A DNA stretch of 64,000 nt from Branchipolynoe longqiensis (GCA_030323885.1 CM059188.1:114246776-114310775), one strand, 5' to 3'; shown: positions 60,701-63,865, numbered from the stretch's first letter. Notes: generated by a model not told the origin, from the sequence alone. Numbers and translations: made by a program.

Positions 60701-63700
60701 TGAAAAAATGTTTTTCACGACTTTGTTTATTTTCCCATAGACAATTTACAATGTGTGCATGTGCGTGTGTGTATATATGCGTGTGTGTGTATATATGCGT
60801 GTGTGTGTGTGCGTGTGTGTGTGTATGTTTGAGGGTCTACACATGTAGAGATATGGAATTCAAGGCTATTTTTGATAGGAATTCATTTCCATTTGGATTT
60901 CAGGGAAAAACAACAATGGCAAAGGGCCATTTCAGACTAAATTAGATCAGTGGGGACACTTTAATGGAATTCAAAGCTTTTCAAGACTAACTACCCAAAA
61001 TAGGTTAAATTCAAGGCTTTTCAAGGCCCTGAAATGGGCCAAATGAAGTTAGACTTTTCAAGACTTTCCAGGACCCATACGGACCCTGCATTCGGTATGT
61101 GAAACATCAGTGGTGCTCACTCACAATATGACTCATATTATGAGTGCATTCCAATATTTAACCCGTGGCAGAAAACTCACCGTAATTGTATCCTTAATGA
61201 ATTCCATGAATTCTTTAGTCGCCAACTCCTGGTGAATTGAGGATCCGCAGTTTTTAACCACAGACTCCAGAACCTGAATGCAAAATGCAGTCCATGGTAA
61301 ATATGGAGATAGCAACCGCTTAATTCTGTTATTAGTGGCAAGACCAGTATTTAAACTTTTGAGCGTTGATCTATAGATGAAATGTAAAAGTACTTTAAAG
61401 CTATGGCATAAAAGCTGCACAGTCCGATGAAGCATCAAATCTTCAAAACCAAAACAATTGATCATACATATCAAACTTAGATAATGATGCATGTGTTAAA
61501 CATTTGTTGCTACATTTAAGGCAGGGATGAAAGTGATCTCCGGGAATAAAAGCAGAAATTTGTGAAGTTATCTTCAAATAATGTTGCTACAATAATATCA
61601 CATTATCCTAGTTATAGTTTTACGGGCACTAAGGAAACTGATGTGAATGTCTGCGATAACGGCCATTCTCCCAGTCTTACTCTTAGCACTGTCAGGTAAT
61701 CGTGTTAAATTCCCGGAAGCAGGGATGAAAATGGGCCCCAGCAAAACCCGAGGAAAAGAAGCCAAGATTATTACACCGACAGCGATAACGCGGATCTTCT
61801 CCCAAAGACTTATCACTTTCAGAGAATCGCGGAACAATACCGGAAGTCAGGTTTCAACTAACTTTGTTGTAACTGTATTATCGCCGATACCGAACACTTT
61901 CTTGTTTGGGCTTATCATTTATGTTCTATCTACATCAAAGCTCATATAAGAACGGGATTCAAACCACCCAACTGTTACCATATACATGTAATATTTTCTG
62001 CAATTTAACGTTAATCGGTTAATATAAAAAATCCTGAAAATCCGTGAAACCGCAGAGATCTTTCATCCTTGCTAAGGGAATGCTGAGTCAATTTAAAAGA
62101 ATCTGTTACTGCTGAAGACTATGATGTCAGAGTTTTGGCATGCATGCTTAAATTAATTCTGAATTGCTTGCACTTCAAATATCTCCAAAGTTAGCCATTT
62201 ACAATAAAAGTTACTTCAAACTAAAAAAAGGTAGACTATAACAATCAATTTAAAATATTTATCTCAGAAAGCGACAGAAACTCAAAACCATCGGACTATG
62301 CAACTTTAACTACATGGCTTGTTTTTGTTGGGTTTTTCTTTTGTATGGCCAATATAAGATAACTATAATTTATAATATAAACAAGTTGATTTTCACAGTA
62401 TCACTGTATATCTAGTCAGCTGACCATAAAGCACTGTACACTTCACCGTCAGATTCTTCACAAGCCCGTCTAATTGGAAAGCTTCGATTTCATCCAAATA
62501 GTCGCTGTCTCCCCTTACCATATATGTAAAAATACGATACCGGAGAGAATGCAGACACCTACATTTCATGTTGTGTTAGCACAGCTATCTGTGCGTTAAT
62601 ATCACTTTTCTTTTGTCTAACATATAGTTTAGGGATAGGAGACACACCTCAGGCAACTTGGTAGTGTTTATTAAAAAACTTTAAAATGATACGGACACTT
62701 TTCTTCTAAAAGACCCATCAAAATGGTAACCAAAAATCATGCCATTTCTGACTGGTAATATTGAATGGACAATTTCTAGTCATTAAGAACTGATAATGGG
62801 GTCGTCATGGGTGCAGGAAGCATATAAATGAACCTAATCACCTATACCCAAAAAGGAATTGCAAAGGTAATTAATTTCTTATGAAACTTTAGTGACCTAA
62901 AGATGCTGTAACGGTCGTCACCCATCGTGTCCGTCACAGTGACGAACGTTTAAAGGCACACACAACAGTATGAATAAATAAAATCACCATGTCTTTCTTT
63001 CAGTTTCAATGACTTTATACATTGCAATAACAATCCAATGGATATTTTAAGCATAGTGTCGTGGGGGTGATGAAAATGGGAAATACTGTGCCTAGAGCGG
63101 GACTCGAACCCACATCTCTTTGCATTCCGGGCCAGTGTGCTAACCATTACACCACCTAGGCTCCCTGATATCAACACACTCCCCACGCCTACCTGTCTAT
63201 GTGGTTACTTGCTTGAGAGGTCAGTGCAGACCACTACACTCATCCCCCTGGAATTGTAAGTCTTGTAATGCTTACAATTACATACATACAGGCAATGCAC
63301 TAACACATACATACACAGGGTAGGTTCAACAACCATACAGCGCAAAGCTTGTACAGGATCCTGATCACGGCAACCAGTGTCGTTGGGGGTGATGAAAATG
63401 GGAAATACTGTGCCTAGAGCAGGACTCGAACCCACATCTCTTTGCATTCCAGGCCAGTGTGCTAACCATTACACCACCTAGGCTCCCTGATATCAACACA
63501 CTCCCCACGCCTACCTGTCTATGTGGTTACTTGCCTGAGAGGTCAGTGCAGACCACTACAATAGCTTGCATTGCTCTTGAAATAATGCAATTTAAATTAT
63601 TTTAGTATTAAACTATTATCTTTCTGTTATCAGGGCTGTCCTGAGATTCATAACATGAATTAAAATGAAAGGACAACCAATGTCAGAGAATAACCGCCCA

Positions 63701-63865
63701 ATGCTGGCAACACGCAGTCATGTTAAAGTTTTATTTATGTGGTATAAAGCATTGTTTATTGTTTCTGAACCGGCACAATTAGAACTTACTTCAAGAGCAA
63801 ACATGGCGACATGAGGATTTTCACTGGTAACTTTCTTCTTAACGGAACTCAGAACATACTTGGAT
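24734..63865 (-). CDS. HGS: HGS/Hrs, ESCRT-0 subunit, 13 exons, 5' end outside window
   Basis: Thirteen exons (listed separately) join in frame to 769 residues plus a stop. Residues here count from the first complete codon. VHS domain to about 118; FYVE zinc finger about 124-175 with all eight Cys ligands; UIM about 214-232; conserved DPELARYLNRNYW near 279-291; PSAP near 307-310; Hrs helical and coiled-coil region about 340-500; Pro/Gln-rich tail; C-terminal LISFD. Hrs binds PI3P on early endosomes through FYVE and ubiquitinated cargo through VHS and UIM. It pairs with STAM through the coiled coil, recruits TSG101 through PSAP, and binds clathrin through the C-terminal box. Human HGS is 777 aa, so with about 40 missing N-terminal residues this protein is slightly longer. 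Introns are large and repeat-filled. Confidence 0.96.
25354..25762. mobile_element. TAGATCAAAGG TIR element, perfect 8-bp duplication
   Basis: A 409-bp element in the last HGS intron. The ends are tagatcaaaggattcaccc and agggtgaatacttttatct. The flanks acccaagc (25346-25353 and 25763-25770) are identical. It is an inverted relative of 18462-18882. Confidence 0.8.
25763..26061 (-). other. Last HGS intron, remainder
   Basis: It contains a G run at 25797-25812 and nothing coding beyond read-through of exon 12. Confidence 0.5.
26062..26554 (-). CDS. HGS: HGS exon 12 of window (Pro/Gln-rich tail)
   Basis: A 493-nt exon, phase 0 in and phase 1 out. The acceptor ctcctctgtcttgtag precedes it and the donor is GTGAGC. 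It starts MYGQQAFSPGGSLEGSPLHH, matching the FSPAGSVEGSPMH segment of human HGS, and continues in low-complexity Pro/Gln/Gly sequence. The first 39 nt are the ancestor of the 25 tandem copies lying upstream in the transcript. Confidence 0.93.
26555..28411 (-). repeat. Tandem array of 25 putative 39-nt mini-exons in HGS
   Basis: Twenty-five units of about 75 bp follow one another immediately upstream (in transcript sense) of the acceptor of HGS exon 12. On the minus strand each unit is ...TTGTAG, then a 39-nt module reading MYGKQAFSPGGSL or a close variant, then GTAAAAT and a pyrimidine-rich spacer of 33-37 nt. The module is a copy of the first 39 nt of exon 12. Scanning all units I find every module exactly 39 nt and free of stops in phase 0. 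Variants include Gly to Ser, Ser to Leu, Lys to Gln, and ATG to GTG once. The donor GT is lost in the unit nearest the 28411 end. Whether any module is spliced into mRNA cannot be told from DNA. Confidence 0.85.
28412..28768 (-). other. HGS intron upstream of the mini-exon array
   Basis: A 357-nt intron segment between exon 11 and the first array acceptor (tctgtcttgtag at 28412). It holds half of a CAGGGTCCGTAC-type TIR element at 28514-28690. Its length is normal for splicing, unlike the array spacers. Confidence 0.6.
28514..28690. mobile_element. CAGGGTCCGTAC-type element, left half
   Basis: It starts cagggtccatacacacgtga with the family interior to about cagcggggacagttaaattg. The right arm is absent. 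Confidence 0.65.
28769..28918 (-). CDS. HGS: HGS exon 11 of window (coiled coil end)
   Basis: A 150-nt phase 0-0 exon. The acceptor ataattattacag precedes it and the donor is GTAAGA. It encodes EYLEYQRQLALQRMQEQERE, a Gln/Met-rich helix, and ends GYTQPQGPPQ. On the minus strand the mini-exon array begins 357 nt further downstream. Confidence 0.94.
29021..29176 (-). mobile_element. SINE-D fragment (mollusc-type)
   Basis: Blocks gcttgttttatttaacaacg, attggctattggatgtcaaa, catatggtcattgtgacata and ctactctttccgataag. This block order is known to me from molluscan SINEs. The tRNA head is missing here. Confidence 0.65.
29177..29964 (-). other. HGS intron, no recognised feature
   Basis: A short (tcaa)n run occurs at about 29700-29726. 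The rest is AT-rich with no family repeat. Confidence 0.4.
29965..30110. repeat. Dispersed repeat shared with 62520-62640
   Basis: Blocks gagattgcagacacctatat and ttttgtctaacacatagttt recur, in the same order, in another HGS intron. Confidence 0.6.
30270..30839. mobile_element. CAGGGATGAAAG TIR element with nested SINE-A
   Basis: The ends CAGGGATGAAAG and TTTCATCCCTG, flanked by aagact on both sides (30264-30269, 30840-30845). The internal tandem unit is tagtagtgtacgctgatagt/gctgc. It is interrupted by SINE-A (30410-30598) and an (AAT)n run (30709-30762). Confidence 0.85.
30410..30598 (-). mobile_element. SINE-A, 5'-truncated, nested
   Basis: The tail gtttgttgttgttttacgtc to ...cctgacactgagcacaccag, lacking the tRNA head. 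5' truncation is typical of target-primed retrotransposition. Confidence 0.75.
30894..31066 (-). CDS. HGS: HGS exon 10 of window (coiled coil)
   Basis: A 173-nt exon. The acceptor tcctcacacag precedes it and the donor is GTGCGC. It completes an Ala codon, then encodes HFEGLQDKLAQLKDAREALD and a long charged helix with LREEHREK, ERQRQ and EVMRQKKQ. It is conserved coiled coil of the STAM-binding core. Confidence 0.96.
31098..31656 (-). mobile_element. SINE-A split by a TIR element
   Basis: The tail at 31098-31140 and the remainder at 31381-31656 join as one SINE-A at catctaag/ggtcagatcaggac. The head ends at the B-box/A-box region (ccgatcaggtcaccgcgg). Confidence 0.85.
31141..31380. mobile_element. 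CAGGGTAGGACAG-type TIR element nested in SINE-A
   Basis: The arms cagagtagggcaatgac and gttactatcctacactg. The interior matches 43951-44213 (gtcaggcaggtgaagttctc, cttgcccgattgggcaagtg). Confidence 0.75.
31698..31908 (-). CDS. HGS: HGS exon 9 of window (helical domain)
   Basis: A 211-nt exon leaving in phase 1. The acceptor ctgggcctgtcag precedes it and the donor is GTGAGT. It encodes SFQNGEVGEDDAQFLSALSS, then a segment including CNRMRSNSQRGRSVANDSSV and TLFMTINAMHPRLV. This is the N-terminal half of the Hrs helical region that assembles with STAM. Confidence 0.95.
32130..32270 (-). mobile_element. SINE-A, 5'-truncated
   Basis: The tail gtttgttattggagttttac to ctgctcgcaccatgaaa; head absent. 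Confidence 0.75.
32301..32644. mobile_element. TTAA-family TIR element
   Basis: The arms agttgcatagtccgatgg and catcggactatgcagct, flanked by TTAC and TTAA. It ends 54 bp from HGS exon 8's donor side. Confidence 0.8.
32698..32892 (-). CDS. HGS: HGS exon 8 of window (DPELARYLNRNYW block, PSAP)
   Basis: A 195-nt phase 0-0 exon. It encodes LTAPMMDTSE, then MDPELARYLNRNYWEQKQ, then LPSAPPGGSTDSS. PSAP is the TSG101 UEV-binding motif by which Hrs recruits ESCRT-I. The donor is taken as GAG|GTAGCC; AAA|GTAGCA nine bases earlier would also keep the frame. The 3' splice site sits at the edge of a SINE fragment (32897-33015). Confidence 0.92.
32897..33015 (-). mobile_element. SINE-D head fragment at an HGS splice acceptor
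   Basis: Read on the minus strand it gives gcggacgtagttcaggcagt, then gatcgatcc and ggctattttccgttccaac, the tRNA-like head and start of a molluscan SINE. It ends about four bases before the AG of HGS exon 8. The same piece recurs at 52705-52803. Confidence 0.65.
33048..33148. repeat. Dispersed repeat (inverse of 15418-15520)
   Basis: actacagctggccagcattg through agcctgggtacccaggctta to tataaatacagcctca. Confidence 0.7.
33593..34910. repeat. Satellite-like repeat, ~190-bp units
   Basis: Five diverged units carry cgccggctcattttcttcaa, ttttagcactctctttatta, cctaattaacagaa(t)ttg, gaagcagtgaa and gtgacagtgactgctgctcg (starts near 33593, 33780, 34413, 34610, 34803). A gap of unrelated sequence lies at 33970-34410. 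Confidence 0.7.
34911..35416 (-). other. HGS intron, no recognised feature
   Basis: An (att)n microsatellite lies at about 35196-35221. Otherwise AT-rich. Confidence 0.4.
35417..35746 (-). mobile_element. SINE-A, full length
   Basis: The tail tttgttgttggagttttatg to the head ending ctaccgattcggccactgca. It ends about 110 bp from HGS exon 7. Confidence 0.85.
35856..35945 (-). CDS. HGS: HGS exon 7 of window
   Basis: A 90-nt phase 0-0 exon. The acceptor attgttttctttag precedes it and the donor is GTGAGC. It encodes RDRVRNILYGSPTGSDTRPE then ADPIYANPTK. This is the poorly conserved Ser/Pro linker between the UIM and the DPELARYLNRNYW block. It is supported by phase continuity on both sides rather than by similarity. 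Confidence 0.8.
35946..36271 (-). other. HGS intron, dispersed fragment
   Basis: aagaccagtgcattagcact to ttattcagaggaataaaa (about 36049-36095) resembles pieces at 3790-3830 and 59310-59355. The rest was not recognised. Confidence 0.4.
36272..36600 (-). mobile_element. SINE-A, full length
   Basis: The tail ttgttggagttttacgtcct to a head with gtttgaacccacgatccc and cattcggccatcccgtc. Confidence 0.85.
36830..37258 (+). repeat. 430-bp polypurine (GGGAGGAGA) tract in HGS intron
   Basis: Almost uninterrupted G/A on the + strand, with repeated ggagagggagggggaggaga units. It starts about 150 nt downstream of the UIM exon donor. HGS RNA is therefore a long C/U tract here. The Pro/Ser-rich or Gly/Glu-rich reading frames across it are composition artefacts. 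Confidence 0.9.
37408..37506 (-). CDS. HGS: HGS exon 6 of window (ubiquitin-interacting motif)
   Basis: A 99-nt phase 0-0 exon. The acceptor gtgttgacag precedes it and the donor is GTACAT. It encodes LPPTRSEAELQ, EEEELQLAIALSKSEAE and NKGKE. The acidic start, the A-x-x-x-S core and the alternating Leu/Ala of the UIM are all present, including the doubled register that makes the Hrs UIM two-sided. Confidence 0.95.
37590..37885 (+). mobile_element. SINE-A copy
   Basis: The B-box region gggagttcagttcgccgtcg, body, and tail to gttgccaggttaaaaaactcc. It lies just 5' of the UIM exon acceptor region in HGS. Confidence 0.8.
38088..38376 (-). mobile_element. SINE-A copy with internal deletion
   Basis: The tail gtttgtttgttagagtttta. 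The segment between cccgactg and ccacagtcac is missing. The head ends cgattcggccactgcgcccg. Confidence 0.8.
38570..38892. mobile_element. GC-rich TIR element, second copy
   Basis: The reverse of 17747-18054: ccagggccgcattcagggtg to ccctgaacgtggccctgg. It contains a 120-codon open frame that has no coding character. Confidence 0.7.
38955..39274 (-). mobile_element. SINE-A, full length
   Basis: From atgtcctagcaacatctaag to a head with gatcaggattcgaacccccaa and actcattcggccaacccgtc. Confidence 0.8.
39540..39740 (-). mobile_element. SINE-C copy (tRNA-like unit)
   Basis: On the minus strand ggtggtgtaatggttagcac is the A-box region and aggtttgattccc the decayed B box, with the same flanks as 63058-63243 and 63382-63562. 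Confidence 0.65.
39866..40195 (-). mobile_element. SINE-A, full length
   Basis: The tail ttgcttggtggaaatttacg to the head ctaccgattcggccaccgcg. Confidence 0.85.
40196..40648 (-). other. HGS intron, no recognised feature
   Basis: A local duplication aaggcc(c)ta...aggttatgaaat occurs twice (about 40415 and 40463). Otherwise unique AT-rich sequence. Confidence 0.4.
40649..40922. mobile_element. CAGGGTCCGTAC TIR element, full length
   Basis: CAGGGTCCGTACACATACATG to the inverse CCCGTACGGACCCTG. The interior has gatatggaattcaaggc and ttcaagacttttcaagac-type palindromic repeats. Confidence 0.8.
41112..41386. mobile_element. CAGGGTCCGTAC TIR element, second copy
   Basis: CAGGGTACGTACACATG to GTACGGACCCTG. 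The flanks aaatat/gaatat suggest a 6-bp duplication with one change. Confidence 0.8.
41680..41906. mobile_element. CAGGGTTGCCAAC elements, one partial and one short
   Basis: 41680-41765 is the left part of one copy (ttccaacattggaaaatgaa, gaagatcttaagggatg). 41799-41906 is a 108-bp deletion derivative with both arms. Confidence 0.65.
41907..42949 (-). other. HGS intron, no recognised feature
   Basis: No family repeat and no coding signal. Composition is like the surrounding intron. Confidence 0.4.
42950..43389. mobile_element. TTAA-family element with nested SINE-B fragment
   Basis: TTAA at 42950 and 43386. The arms are agttgcatagttcgatg and (g)ggctatgcaact. A reversed SINE-B tail piece (tgcctatcatggataagtct to cgacccaaggga) sits at about 43134-43248. 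Confidence 0.75.
43951..44213. mobile_element. CAGGGTAGGACA TIR element
   Basis: CAGGGTAGGACAATAAGG to AACTGTCCTACCCTG. Confidence 0.75.
44324..44800. mobile_element. TGTCACGAAA TIR element containing a G-tract minisatellite
   Basis: The left end tgtcacgaaaaataatcgcc and the right end ggcgattctatttcgtgaca are inverted. Inside are further inverted aaataaaatc motifs and a (ggggagggga)n array at 44579-44708 that could form G-quadruplexes. Confidence 0.65.
45078..45280 (+). pseudogene. LINE reverse-transcriptase C-terminal remnant
   Basis: The frame from 45078 reads HTLKLVKPRAISKLRQHSFS, then NRIINIWNSLPQNVINAESI and NSYLS. The pattern F(S/T)NRIINxWNSLPxxV...INSF is the standard end of CR1/Jockey-type LINE polyproteins. 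Nothing of the upstream RT is present. It is followed by (tc)n, (actc)n and (ac)n microsatellites (45281-45363). Confidence 0.75.
45364..45750 (-). other. HGS intron, no recognised feature
   Basis: Open frames on both strands but no recognisable protein. Probably part of older repeat DNA. Confidence 0.4.
45751..46214. mobile_element. 464-bp element with perfect 30-bp TIRs
   Basis: Positions 45751-45780 (starting ccggtgtcgcagtttgagcg) are the exact reverse complement of 46185-46214. The AT-rich interior has open segments of about 60 codons but no transposase motif. Perfect arms point to recent activity. No clear target duplication was seen. Confidence 0.8.
46503..46640 (+). repeat. G-rich minisatellite (ggggaggggagg)
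   Basis: Polypurine/GT-G stretch next to a SINE-A tail. Many G3+ runs. Confidence 0.8.
46652..46984 (-). mobile_element. SINE-A, full length
   Basis: The tail ttgattgttggagttttatt to the head ctaccgatttggccaccacg. Confidence 0.85.
47088..47868. repeat. Minisatellite, ~26-bp period, ~30 units
   Basis: Units of ccacccactcaccacaacct plus aacagg or gctaacaga. Two unit lengths (about 22-25 and 26-29 bp) are interspersed, indicating ongoing unequal exchange. Confidence 0.9.
47880..48350 (-). other. HGS intron, no recognised feature
   Basis: Unique-looking. No coding signal or family repeat was seen. Confidence 0.4.
48415..48890. repeat. Two copies of a ~220-bp repeat, homologous to 56998-57235
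   Basis: cattgagtttgccgatacg, ttttattcaaaattaataga, taaccatata(a/c)atttaa and gtttgtttctaggtggt each occur at 48435-48600 and 48642-48800. Outer arms gcagcttggctgcag and ctgcagccaagctgc suggest a TIR element around them. Confidence 0.65.
49036..49370 (-). mobile_element. SINE-A, full length
   Basis: The tail ggtttattggttgttgagtt to a head with ctaccgtttcagacaccgga. tggagcat occurs on both sides as a probable target duplication. Confidence 0.85.
49406..49696. mobile_element. CAGGGATGAAAG TIR element, perfect 6-bp duplication
   Basis: CAGGGATGAAAG to CTTTCATCCCTG, flanked by attatg on both sides (49400-49405, 49697-49702). The internal tandem unit is tagtagtatacgctgatagt plus gctgcgg, about four copies. 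Confidence 0.9.
49738..49978. mobile_element. TGTCTCAAAAGGTG TIR element
   Basis: The arms cctgtctcaaaaggtg and caccttttgagacag. Both ends lie in (ta)n. A second, incomplete copy starts at about 63918 and runs off the window. Confidence 0.75.
50163..50445 (-). mobile_element. SINE-D copy (mollusc-type)
   Basis: aaaacttgttttatttaatg, catcggctattagacgttca, cttttatatgcactttccca, cagacaggac, ataccacagcctttgatga, ccagttgtggaccactggg. This is the body of a SINE I know from molluscan genomes. The tRNA head is not attached. Confidence 0.75.
50506..50815 (-). mobile_element. SINE-A, full length
   Basis: The tail tttgtttgtttgggttttac to the head ctaccgattcggccactgtg. Confidence 0.85.
50995..51343. 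mobile_element. CAGGGATGAAAG TIR element, variant interior
   Basis: CAGGGATGAAAG to CTTTCATCCCTG, flanked by tatatt/tacatt. The interior lacks the tandem repeat but has attattacaccgacggcgaa and ataacgcagatcttctccca. A loose right-end fragment follows at about 51420-51485. Confidence 0.8.
51700..52345 (+). mobile_element. SINE-A split by a CAGGGATGAAAG element
   Basis: Head and body 51700-51938 (ggatctgtggccgaatcggt onward). The body resumes at about 52254 (aataaagtcaccatgag) and ends gttgctaggacctaaaaccc. Confidence 0.85.
51939..52253. mobile_element. CAGGGATGAAAG TIR element nested in SINE-A
   Basis: CAGGGATGAAAG to CTTTCACCCCTT, with internal tagtagtatacgctgatagt units. The target duplication is not clear here. 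Confidence 0.8.
52375..52682 (+). mobile_element. SINE-A copy
   Basis: A decayed head (ggctcgaacattgattgagt), the full body, and a tail ending caacaaacaaacaaa. Confidence 0.8.
52705..52803 (-). mobile_element. SINE-D head fragment
   Basis: ggttggaacagaaaatagcc through gcttgagctacgtcccgctc. Same extent as the piece at 32897-33015. Confidence 0.6.
52869..53223. mobile_element. TTAA-family TIR element, near consensus
   Basis: TTAA at 52869 and 53220. The arms are agttgcatagtccggtaag and cttcggactatgcaact. Confidence 0.85.
53224..53867 (-). other. HGS intron, no recognised feature
   Basis: acttgtccgaaccaagtgag-type sequence at about 53440 resembles the unit of the 60.1-60.6 kb minisatellite (cttgtccgagccaagtgaga). 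Otherwise unrecognised. Confidence 0.4.
53868..54465 (-). mobile_element. SINE-A split by a CAGGGATGAAAG element
   Basis: The tail 53868-53914 and the remainder 54226-54465. The duplicated aaggtc sits at the junction. The head region (cagggttcgaacc) ends about 16 bp from HGS exon 5. Confidence 0.85.
53915..54225. mobile_element. CAGGGATGAAAG TIR element, perfect 6-bp duplication
   Basis: CAGGGATGAAAG to CTTTCATCCCTG, with aaggtc on both sides (53909-53914, 54226-54231). Four internal tandem units. Confidence 0.9.
54481..54559 (-). CDS. HGS: HGS exon 5 of window (post-FYVE linker)
   Basis: A 79-nt exon whose first base completes a Lys codon. It then encodes AAGAKNPTGEDLPSEYLNSP and LAQQSQ. 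The acceptor reads tgatattag|AG; the next AG two bases on would shift the frame, so 54559 is the start. The donor is GTGAGT. LPSEYLNSPLAQQSQ matches the conserved LPPEYLTSPLSQQSQ linker of vertebrate Hrs. Confidence 0.92.
54597..54831. mobile_element. GGTCCGTACACATG TIR element
   Basis: A left arm lacking the first bases, with the right arm CCCGTACGGACCCTG. It starts 38 bp upstream (in transcript sense) of HGS exon 5. Confidence 0.75.
54832..55747 (-). other. HGS intron between FYVE exon and next exon
   Basis: A SINE-B-like tail fragment at about 55110-55195 (atgctgcccataacggttaa, acttgttttcgctgctagac). Otherwise unrecognised AT-rich sequence. Confidence 0.45.
55748..55872 (-). CDS. HGS: HGS exon 4 of window (FYVE zinc finger)
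   Basis: A 125-nt exon, phase 0 in and phase 2 out. The acceptor ctttattgcag precedes it and the donor is GTGAGT. It encodes HHCRNCGQVFCSKC, then a linker with IIPRFGIEREVRVCETC and FDTLN. With the upstream QRK this gives the PI3P-binding (R/K)(R/K)HHCR motif, the RVC motif and zinc ligands CxxC, CxxC and CxxC. The FYVE fold appears intact. Confidence 0.96.
55960..56163 (-). mobile_element. SINE-A, tail-truncated, seed of the following minisatellite
   Basis: From gtcacattaccctgatacta to the tRNA-like head ending gattcggccaccgcgtccgg. Confidence 0.8.
56205..56715. repeat. Minisatellite built from a SINE-A tRNA head
   Basis: Seven units of ~71-77 bp, each containing ctctacagattcggccaccgcg (the reverse complement of the tRNA A-box region) plus ataatcaatcatcaatgtgt, agtataccactgg and cccagtagtcat. 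The first unit is contiguous with the SINE-A head at 56140-56163. Confidence 0.9.
56943..57537. mobile_element. 595-bp element with perfect 21-bp TIRs
   Basis: aatagactacatcacggttc(c) at 56943-56963 is exactly inverted at 57517-57537. Inside are the block shared with 48415-48890 and (inverted) tgcgcatgcgctg/cagcggcgcagtgcat motifs. Confidence 0.8.
57538..58241 (-). other. HGS intron, no recognised feature
   Basis: AT-rich. No repeat family or coding signal. Confidence 0.4.
58254..58597 (-). mobile_element. SINE-A, full length, 12-bp target duplication
   Basis: A clean copy bounded by ttagagacttgc on both sides (58242-58253, 58598-58609). The tail is tttttgtttgtttgttgttg and the head ends gattcggccaccgcgcccag. 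It defines the ends of the family. Confidence 0.92.
58610..59568 (-). other. HGS intron, mostly unrecognised
   Basis: ggaagaccagcgcctcggtg to ttcaactggaataaaaattt (about 59305-59360) is another copy of the dispersed fragment at 3790 and 36049. The rest is AT-rich. Confidence 0.4.
59569..59735. mobile_element. TTAA-family element, truncated
   Basis: The left arm agttgcatagtccgatg and interior to tattgcagaagccc. It is then replaced by a G/C-rich piece also related to 44440-44500 (ggacactccagagcttatta). Confidence 0.65.
59887..60129 (-). CDS. HGS: HGS exon 3 of window (end of VHS, start of FYVE)
   Basis: A 243-nt phase 0-0 exon. The acceptor tgcttgttgcag precedes it and the donor is GTATGC. 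It encodes the last VHS helices (QTWAHAFRNE, MEGHTFPTLKEADAMF) and then EWKDGECCHRCRVQFTMVQRK. That tail holds the FYVE W-x-x-D signature and the first zinc-binding CxxC (CHRC). The domain is completed in the next exon. Confidence 0.95.
60140..60620. repeat. Minisatellite abutting HGS exon 3 acceptor
   Basis: Six to seven units of ~70 bp: gcaccatttactaacactcc, gttactaacagccttcgaaa, tgaggcttgtccgagccaag, tgagagcaaagt. The first partial unit reaches within about 15 nt of the splice acceptor at 60130. Confidence 0.85.
60753..60829. repeat. (gt)n/(tatatgcg)n microsatellite
   Basis: Alternating gtgtgt and atatatgcgtgt runs directly before a TIR element. Confidence 0.85.
60830..61088. mobile_element. 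GGGTCCGTACACATG TIR element
   Basis: A decayed left arm (gagggtctacacatgtagag) and right arm ccatacggaccctg. It ends about 90 bp from HGS exon 2. Confidence 0.7.
61181..61273 (-). CDS. HGS: HGS exon 2 of window (VHS domain)
   Basis: A 93-nt phase 0-0 exon. The acceptor tttgcattcag precedes it and the donor is GTGAGT. It encodes VLESVVKNCGSSIHQELATK then EFMEFIKDTIT, the middle helices of the VHS superhelix. Confidence 0.94.
61408..62309. mobile_element. TTAA-family element split by a CAGGGATGAAAG element
   Basis: The left arm agctgcacagtccgatgaag at 61412 and the right arm catcggactatgcaactttaa ending 62309. The two halves rejoin at ttaagg/ctaagg around the insert. Confidence 0.85.
61522..62071. 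mobile_element. CAGGGATGAAAG element, nested, composite
   Basis: CAGGGATGAAAG to CTTTCATCCTTG with ttaagg/ctaagg flanks. A second internal left end (agggatgaaaatgggcccca at about 61723) shows one element inserted in, or recombined with, another. Confidence 0.8.
62310..63050 (-). other. HGS intron
   Basis: It holds the dispersed repeat shared with 29965-30110 at about 62520-62640 (gagagaatgcagacacctac, ttttgtctaacatatagttt). The rest was not recognised. Confidence 0.45.
63058..63243 (-). mobile_element. SINE-C unit 1 (tRNA-like, direct duplicate)
   Basis: On the minus strand gcctaggtggtgtaatggtt holds the A box and ggttcgagtcccgctctagg a perfect B box GGTTCGAGTCC. GCCTAGG can pair with TCTAGGC as an acceptor stem. 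The anticodon arm does not fold, so it is a tRNA-derived repeat rather than a tRNA gene. Confidence 0.7.
63382..63562 (-). mobile_element. SINE-C unit 2 (tRNA-like, direct duplicate)
   Basis: A near-identical copy of 63058-63243 about 324 bp away in the same orientation, with intact A- and B-box regions. Confidence 0.7.
63790..63865 (-). CDS. HGS: HGS exon 1 of window (VHS domain)
   Basis: A 76-nt exon. The acceptor ctttttcag precedes 63865 and the donor GTAAGT is complementary to 63784-63789. It starts with the third base of a codon, so at least one upstream exon is beyond the window. It encodes SKYVLSSVKKKVTSENPHVA then MFALE. The NPHVAMFALE block is a hallmark of the Hrs/STAM VHS domain. 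Confidence 0.93.

Noticed and set aside
63058..63243. Functional tRNA gene
   Set aside because: Boxes and acceptor stem look acceptable, but the anticodon stem does not pair and the unit occurs three times with the same flanks, as a repeat.
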